9,846 nt of DNA from an uncultured Eubacteriales bacterium (GTDB lineage Bacteria > Bacillota > Clostridia > Oscillospirales > CAG-272), in the NCBI GenBank assembly GCA_900554225.1, contig USGH01000084.1:1-9846 (forward strand), read 5' to 3'. The translations under genes and the position numbers were made by a program. Below, piece by piece: positions 6,192 to 9,846 of this stretch (position 1 is its first letter; each line of letters begins with the position of its first letter). Under the pieces are notes generated by a model. That model was given only the letters and a program-made list of their open reading frames with translations. It was not told where the DNA came from and made no database searches.

Positions 6192-6824
6192 TCAGAAATT
6201 GTCGCGGAACATTTTTGTTTTGCGCAGATTCCGGGCAAGAAGAGGGCAGAGAACGACATTGATGCAAAGCTCAATCAGAAAATTCACGCCGACCAGTCCG
6301 GTGAGCATATAGTACGCCACATCTGTACCGCCAGCCCATACGTGCAGAATATCCTTGAAAAAGAGCGTCATACCAACACAAAAGATCAGTGTATTGACAA
6401 GCGGGCAGATCCCGGAGATCGCAGCCGTAGAGAGGAGCCAGGTGCGTGGGTGTTTGTCCGGATCGAGAGTTTTACGTGTGATTCTATAGACAAGTGCGGC
6501 AATCCATCCGGCGAGTATGGCTTTGACAAGGCAAATGAGTCCGCACAAAAACGGATTTGCCGCAAAGAGCATCGAGCCGCCCCCATCGAGTCCGACCGCG
6601 CAGAATAGGAATGTAATCACGCCGAATACACCGCCGAGCAAAGCACCCACCGCAGGACCGAGCATGAAGCCGCCCAGAACGATCGGGACAAGGGTCAGAG
6701 AAATACTGAAAAAGCCGAACTTGACCAGCAGTGCGGAGATGGTTTGCAGAACGACGATCAGTGCGATCAGAAAGCCGACCTTTGTCATTTTCTGCGTTTT
6801 CTGTCTGTTGTTTGTTGTAGTCAT
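6192..6824 (-). CDS. panT: ECF transporter substrate-binding subunit, probably for pantothenate
   Basis: A 210-residue, very hydrophobic protein with about six membrane segments (roughly 16-36, 41-57, 59-78, 90-115, 130-155, 175-198). The pattern SLTLVPIVLGGFMLGPAVGALLGGVFGVITF is typical of S components of energy-coupling factor vitamin transporters. These capture the vitamin and work with a shared EcfA/A'/T module, which is not in this window. The gene follows coaX on the same strand, 114 bases downstream, so pantothenate is the likely substrate; riboflavin or another vitamin cannot be excluded by sequence alone. GGGAGG precedes the ATG closely. The gap to coaX has two candidate promoters, so expression may be partly independent. 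Confidence 0.82.
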   Translation of the reverse strand: MTTTNNRQKTQKMTKVGFLIALIVVLQTISALLVKFGFFSISLTLVPIVLGGFMLGPAVGALLGGVFGVITFLFCAVGLDGGGSMLFAANPFLCGLICLVKAILAGWIAALVYRITRKTLDPDKHPRTWLLSTAAISGICPLVNTLIFCVGMTLFFKDILHVWAGGTDVAYYMLTGLVGVNFLIELCINVVLCPLLARNLRKTKMFRDNF

Positions 6825-6862
6825 AAAGACCTCCCAAGTGTGGATACTGTCTTCCCGGATGA

Positions 6863-6918
6863 TTTATACCAGGTAAAACGTATCGAAATTTATAATAAGA
6901 CCGTAGTCATATTACCAA
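6863..6918 (-). promoter_or_regulatory. Two candidate promoters between coaX and panT
   Basis: TTGGTA (6918 to 6913), 18 bases, TATAAA (6894 to 6889) is one. A second, extended -10 (TGG-TATAAA, 6871 to 6863) lies 39 bases before the panT ATG. Neither is a strong match, and no terminator is visible after coaX, so coaX read-through is also likely. Confidence 0.35.
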
Positions 6919-6937
6919 AGGTGTGAGATGTCGATAT

Positions 6938-7759
6938 TTATTTTGTATGATTGAGAAGCCAGAGACGCATTTCGCCCTCCAGTGTCAGATCCTTGTGATA
7001 GGTGAAACGATTGCGGCAGTAGGGAAGAATGTACCTTGCCAAGCCACCCGTCGCGCACAGACCGAGCTTTTGTTCCTTTGCCAGATACTGCTCGCGAATA
7101 TTGCGTACAAAGCCGTCCACGGCGAAAATATGTCCATTGATCACACCGGAACGCACGGATTCACTGGTGTTTTTGCCGAGCCACTGCGTCGGGCGTTCGA
7201 GAGAGACCTCATTGAGCAGTGCCGCCGACTGGAATAAGGCTTCCATGGAAACGGACAACCCCGGTAAAATCGCAATTCCGGTTAAGATCCGTTCGGCAGT
7301 GACAAAGGAAATGGTAGTAGCGGTTCCAACATCCAGTACAACAAAGGGCGGTTCTTCATAGGCAAATGCCGCAGCGATATTAGAGATGATGTCCGCGCCG
7401 ACCTGTTCCGGGTTGTGCAGCTGTATGCCAAATCCCGTACGGATGCCTTGTGCGATCTGCATCGGTTCTTTTCCGGTCAGCATTTTTGCCGCACCGATCA
7501 AAAGCGGCGTCAGAGACGGCACCACAGAGGATACAACGCAGTCGTCCAAAAAGGCACCGGAATCCAGTCCCGCATTTTGCGTACCTGAAAACGGATGTGG
7601 GATAGCATATAATGAGAGAAATTGGTGTAGGAGCAGATAATATTCCTCCGCAGAGGCCTGACGTGCGGCGAGCTTGAAATATGCCAGCATCTCCCGCGTG
7701 GTTTTCGCAAACACACCGCAGGATATACTGGAATTGCCAATGTCAATCGCAAGCAGCAT
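6938..7759 (-). CDS. coaX: Type III pantothenate kinase
   Basis: The 273-residue protein phosphorylates pantothenate, the first step of CoA synthesis. It is an ASKHA-fold kinase with phosphate-1 motif AIDIGNSSISCGVF (catalytic D6), VVSSVVPSL (75-83), NPEQVGAD (116-123, D123), phosphate-2 region VLDVGTATTISF (D143, GTAT 145-148) and LTGIAILPGLSVS (159-171). In most relatives the last block is GG-x-I-x-PG and the GAD block continues DR; here they read TGIAILPG and GADIISN. The start is the ATG at 7759 with GGAGGTG before it; a longer in-frame extension to 7909 begins with TTG and runs through the leader hairpin. panT lies downstream, and a long structured leader lies upstream. Confidence 0.94.
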   Translation of the reverse strand: MLLAIDIGNSSISCGVFAKTTREMLAYFKLAARQASAEEYYLLLHQFLSLYAIPHPFSGTQNAGLDSGAFLDDCVVSSVVPSLTPLLIGAAKMLTGKEPMQIAQGIRTGFGIQLHNPEQVGADIISNIAAAFAYEEPPFVVLDVGTATTISFVTAERILTGIAILPGLSVSMEALFQSAALLNEVSLERPTQWLGKNTSESVRSGVINGHIFAVDGFVRNIREQYLAKEQKLGLCATGGLARYILPYCRNRFTYHKDLTLEGEMRLWLLNHTK

Positions 7760-8031
7760 ACGCCGCCACCTCCTATCCAATATATACAATGTGCGTTTTG
7801 AAAACGTGGACCTTGGCATGGATATGTGTTTAGAAGCAGGGGGACGCATTTGCCATACAGGGTTGCTTCCGATTGGGTACAGCATCGTTTCCCACAGCGC
7901 AATACTCAACTATACAAAATGCAAATTTTGTATAGTTGAGGGAACAAAAGCAACCCCCGCGCGCTCGTTGAGAGCCTGTTATAGCTCAGCGGTATACTGC
8001 TGGTTATACGCATTCCATAATGCATCCATCA
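7760..8031 (-). promoter_or_regulatory. Long structured 5' leader of coaX
   Basis: About 270 nt separate the consensus promoter (8038-8066) from coaX, with no convincing gene. In the middle, CTCAACTATACAAAAT (7905-7920) and ATTTTGTATAGTTGAG (7925-7940) form a perfect 16-bp stem with a 4-nt loop. It is flanked by GTTTCC/GGAAC (7887-7892 with 7941-7945, one bulge) and GGGTTGCTT/AAGCAACCC (7860-7868 with 7949-7957). Short alternative stems occur upstream: GAGC at 7972-7975 can pair on either side. No T-run follows, so it is not a simple terminator. A 13-base palindrome CGTTTTGAAAACG lies at 7794-7806. No known riboswitch class was recognised. Confidence 0.6.
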
Positions 8032-8037
8032 TGCGTT

Positions 8038-8066
8038 ATTGTACCATAATGTGTCTCGGAAGTCAA
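8038..8066 (-). promoter_or_regulatory. Sigma-A promoter of coaX
   Basis: TTGACT (8066 to 8061), a 17-base spacer ending in TGG, and TACAAT (8043 to 8038) form a strong promoter with an extended -10. It points at coaX, about 270 bases away. Confidence 0.85.
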
Positions 8067-8084
8067 GTGGTGATTTGTAACAAG

Positions 8085-8112
8085 AAAACCTCTGCATACA
8101 TGGTACAGAGGC
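8085..8112 (-). terminator. Terminator of spoIIID
   Basis: On the minus strand CCTCTG and CAGAGG form a 6-bp stem (extendable by a G-U pair outside and TAC/GTA with a bulge inside), followed by TTTTCTTG. It lies about 55 bases after the spoIIID stop and just upstream of the coaX promoter. Confidence 0.7.
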
Positions 8113-8165
8113 TTTCCTTATGTTGGATTTGGTTTGTCCAGCGCGGCGGGTGTGTTGATACTGCA

Positions 8166-8480
8166 TCAATGGGGTTTCGCGGCAGGCAGATCGTCTGGGG
8201 CTGGGCAATTGTGCAATGGACTGTGCAGATATTTCTGTTTGGTCGCCTCACCGCCGCGCAGGTGCCGTTCGGATTTGTTTTTCTCGAAAAGTCTATGTAC
8301 CTCGGCGGCCAATGCGGGATTCGCCTGCGGCAGCTTTTCGCTTACATCCTTGTGTACCGTCGATTTACTGATTCCAAAACGCGCGGCTGCATCACGAACC
8401 GTGCTTTGTTTTTCAATGAGGTACTGCGCCAGCTCCTCACAGCGTTCCTTTTCCGAATACATACGTTTGGATCGTTTCAT
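8166..8480 (-). CDS. spoIIID: Sporulation transcription factor SpoIIID
   Basis: The 104-residue protein contains the SpoIIID hallmark blocks: STVRDAAARFGISKSTVHKDVSEKLP (about 26-51), a helix-turn-helix, and NKSERHLRGGEATKQKY (68-84), nearly identical to the RHLRGGEATK box of Bacillus and Clostridium SpoIIID. It is a mother-cell regulator acting with sigma-E to switch sporulation genes on or off. The start at 8480 has GAGGG before it; an ATG six codons later fits the family length slightly better but lacks a binding site. The C-terminal 20 residues are divergent. It is monocistronic, with a sigma-E-like promoter upstream and a terminator downstream. This is the best evidence that the host makes endospores. 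Confidence 0.96.
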   Translation of the reverse strand: MKRSKRMYSEKERCEELAQYLIEKQSTVRDAAARFGISKSTVHKDVSEKLPQANPALAAEVHRLFEKNKSERHLRGGEATKQKYLHSPLHNCPAPDDLPAAKPH

Positions 8481-8534
8481 ATTGCCCTCACTACACAGAA
8501 CACGGATGATTCCGTTTTGCGGTTTTTCCGTTTC

Positions 8535-8562
8535 AGTATATGAGGACGCGATAAAAATATGA
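8535..8562 (-). promoter_or_regulatory. Sigma-E-like promoter of spoIIID
   Basis: TCATATT (8562 to 8556) fits the -35 consensus KMATATT, and CATATACT (8542 to 8535) fits seven of eight positions of CATACAMT, with a 13-base spacer, one short of the usual 14-15. It starts about 55 bases before the spoIIID ATG, as expected for a mother-cell gene. Confidence 0.6.
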
Positions 8563-8601
8563 ATCGTGCTGTGGGATATGTTACACGATATGCCGTGCTG
8601 A

Positions 8602-8631
8602 ATTATACAAAATATTATGTTTGGCTGTAAA
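8602..8631 (-). promoter_or_regulatory. Candidate sigma-A-type promoter upstream of spoIIID
   Basis: TTTACA (8631 to 8626), 18 bases, TATAAT (8607 to 8602). It could give vegetative transcription of spoIIID or be a chance match in AT-rich spacer sequence. Confidence 0.4.
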
Positions 8632-8690
8632 CGAAGGCGTGTATCCTTATCTTGACTGTATCATTGCAGCGTTCCACTTAGCAGAACTTA

Positions 8691-9846
8691 TCAGAACAAA
8701 ATCTGGATCCGTTCTTTTTCAATCATGGACGGTCCATTGTGATACCGTTCTGTAATGGGAAGAATGGCAGACTTTTCGGCACCGTTCTGCCACTGGATTG
8801 CCATATTCTCGGCTTCTGTCCGTGTGAATGGTCTTCCGTTGCCTGTATCTGGGATGCCAAGGATTACGTTGCCATAATACAGGAGCGATTTTTCCGTATC
8901 GTTTTCGAGTCCCTCCGGCTTTTCCGCGTGGACAGTCGGTGTCAGGTGGAAGGAATAGTTCCCTTCCGTAAGCTCCAGGGTGTACACACCTTCTCCGGGC
9001 AGATCCGTTTCCACAGATTTCGGTATGTAAATACGCAGAGAAAGCGGAGTTTTGTCGGAACCGGGGAGAATGCGGAGAGACGTTTCACCCGCAAAAGGAT
9101 AGGTGGTGCGCACCTCTAACCGTTTGTTGCCGATCCGATAGACACCGTTTACCGGATACAGCATTTCTGCATGGCAGTCGTCATGTGTCCGGAATGCGTA
9201 ACGCTGAACGGAAGCGAGTCCTTCCCCACCGCGCATGGAGCAGCACCAATATGCTTCATATGCGGAACAAGCCAAATATGCGTTGTCTTCTTTTTCAATG
9301 GCTCCCGTGCAGGAATCCGTACCGAATCCGCCGTTGTTCCGCTCGGACGCGTACACGCCATTATACAAAATTTTCTGTACATACGGCAGGTATCGCGTGT
9401 CTTCGGTAGCATCATACAACTCGGCTGCAAGAATGAACGAGTCGATAATGGCGCACGGTTCGGTCCATTCCGGTCTGCCAAACCAGTTTTTATTGGCGTA
9501 ATTGGCAGTCATTCCATGATCCACATACAGACGGAAAATCTTCTCAACAAATGCCAGAATCTCTGCATTCGGAGTATGGCGGTACAGGCGCATCAGTCCG
9601 CGGCAGGCGGTCAAAGTCGCGTGTGTTTGGGCACGAATCTGTAAAAACGGGATTTTGTAGAAGGTTTCCGTCATTTCCGTGAGCAGATCGCGCAGCTTTG
9701 CCACAAGCTCCCGATCCTTGGAATGCGCATCCAGAACGGTGTAGGCGTGGCTTAGTCCATCGAGGGGGATATACGCACAGCCTGTATCGGAGGAAAGGTA
9801 CCAGTCGCCGACTCTTTTGCCGATGTGCCCGGATGCTTCTCCGTTT
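8691..9846 (-). CDS. GH127/DUF1680-type glycoside hydrolase (N-terminus outside window)
   Basis: The frame is open to the right edge, so the gene is cut by the window; the GTG at 9704 is internal, because coding continues upstream as VGDWYLSSDTGCAYIPLDGL and beyond. The 384 visible residues resemble the C-terminal half of GH127 beta-L-arabinofuranosidases: an (alpha/alpha)6-type helical part with TEPC (128-131), the block ALYNGV-like KILYNGVYAS, and a WCC pair (201-202), then a beta-rich C-terminal domain from about 210. In GH127 enzymes Glu, Cys and the second Cys of CC bind zinc and the first Cys of CC is the nucleophile; all four are visible here (E129, C131, C201, C202). The true sugar substrate is unknown. 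No terminator was seen before the spoIIID promoter region. Confidence 0.8.
   Translation of the reverse strand, partial: NGEASGHIGKRVGDWYLSSDTGCAYIPLDGLSHAYTVLDAHSKDRELVAKLRDLLTEMTETFYKIPFLQIRAQTHATLTACRGLMRLYRHTPNAEILAFVEKIFRLYVDHGMTANYANKNWFGRPEWTEPCAIIDSFILAAELYDATEDTRYLPYVQKILYNGVYASERNNGGFGTDSCTGAIEKEDNAYLACSAYEAYWCCSMRGGEGLASVQRYAFRTHDDCHAEMLYPVNGVYRIGNKRLEVRTTYPFAGETSLRILPGSDKTPLSLRIYIPKSVETDLPGEGVYTLELTEGNYSFHLTPTVHAEKPEGLENDTEKSLLYYGNVILGIPDTGNGRPFTRTEAENMAIQWQNGAEKSAILPITERYHNGPSMIEKERIQILF

Noticed and set aside
7760..7909. N-terminal extension of CoaX to a TTG at 7909
   Set aside because: CoaX proteins start at the DIGN motif, the ATG at 7759 has a strong ribosome binding site, and the extension runs through the leader hairpin.
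7974..8000. tRNA-like D-arm sequence (TATAGCTCAGCGGTATA)
   Set aside because: No acceptor stem, anticodon arm or T-arm with GGTTCGA can be placed around it.
7674..8543. A 289-codon plus-strand frame across the coaX start, the leader and spoIIID
   Set aside because: It is antisense to two well-identified genes, has no ribosome binding site, and its composition (rich in Cys, Arg, Ser, Phe) is that of a shadow frame.
8604..9373. Recurrence of TATACAAAAT (7911, 8604, 9365) as a shared operator
   Set aside because: The copy near 9365 is inside GH127 coding sequence and the others are embedded in AT-rich promoter or stem sequence; only the 7905-7940 copy is palindromic.

Overview
The window looks like chromosomal DNA of a spore-forming, low-to-mid GC Firmicute, most likely a member of the Clostridia. 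The evidence is a clear spoIIID with a sigma-E-like promoter, consensus TTGACA/TATAAT promoters, strong AGGAGG-type ribosome binding sites, many rho-independent terminators, an ECF-type vitamin transporter subunit and a type III pantothenate kinase. The exact genus cannot be read from the sequence. Nearly every gene lies on the minus strand; the only convincing plus-strand gene is a PAP2 phosphatase near the left end.

Left part (1-2754): the 5' end of a calcineurin-like phosphoesterase gene runs off the left edge. It is divergent from a plus-strand PAP2 membrane phosphatase. That gene converges on L-lactate dehydrogenase (ldh), and the two share a bidirectional terminator. Upstream of ldh, on the same strand, is an SGNH/GDSL hydrolase with a textbook promoter. 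A perfect 11-bp hairpin that contains the ldh ribosome binding site sits between them.

Centre (2729-5250): a core translation and protein-export cluster reads ylxM-ffh-rpsP-khpA. It starts from a consensus promoter that overlaps a perfect 9-bp inverted repeat and ends in a terminator after khpA. The rimM-trmD-rplS genes that often follow in Firmicutes are absent here.

Right part (5327-9846): a small flavodoxin-like protein is followed by a short, apparently broken coding frame. A 262-base intergenic region then holds a 97-nt imperfect long hairpin. Next come an ECF substrate-binding subunit (probably pantothenate, PanT) and coaX (type III pantothenate kinase), a plausible vitamin B5 uptake and CoA-synthesis pair. 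coaX has a long leader of about 270 nt from a consensus promoter, containing a perfect 16-bp hairpin nested in two further stems. Upstream are spoIIID (mother-cell sporulation regulator, with its own terminator and a sigma-E-like promoter) and a partial GH127-type glycosidase that runs off the right edge.

The coding content is mostly ordinary housekeeping. The most interesting material is non-coding: the structured coaX leader, the long hairpin beside panT, the hairpin that masks the ldh ribosome binding site, and the dyad over the ylxM transcription start. No CRISPR array, tRNA, rRNA, insertion sequence or defence system was seen.
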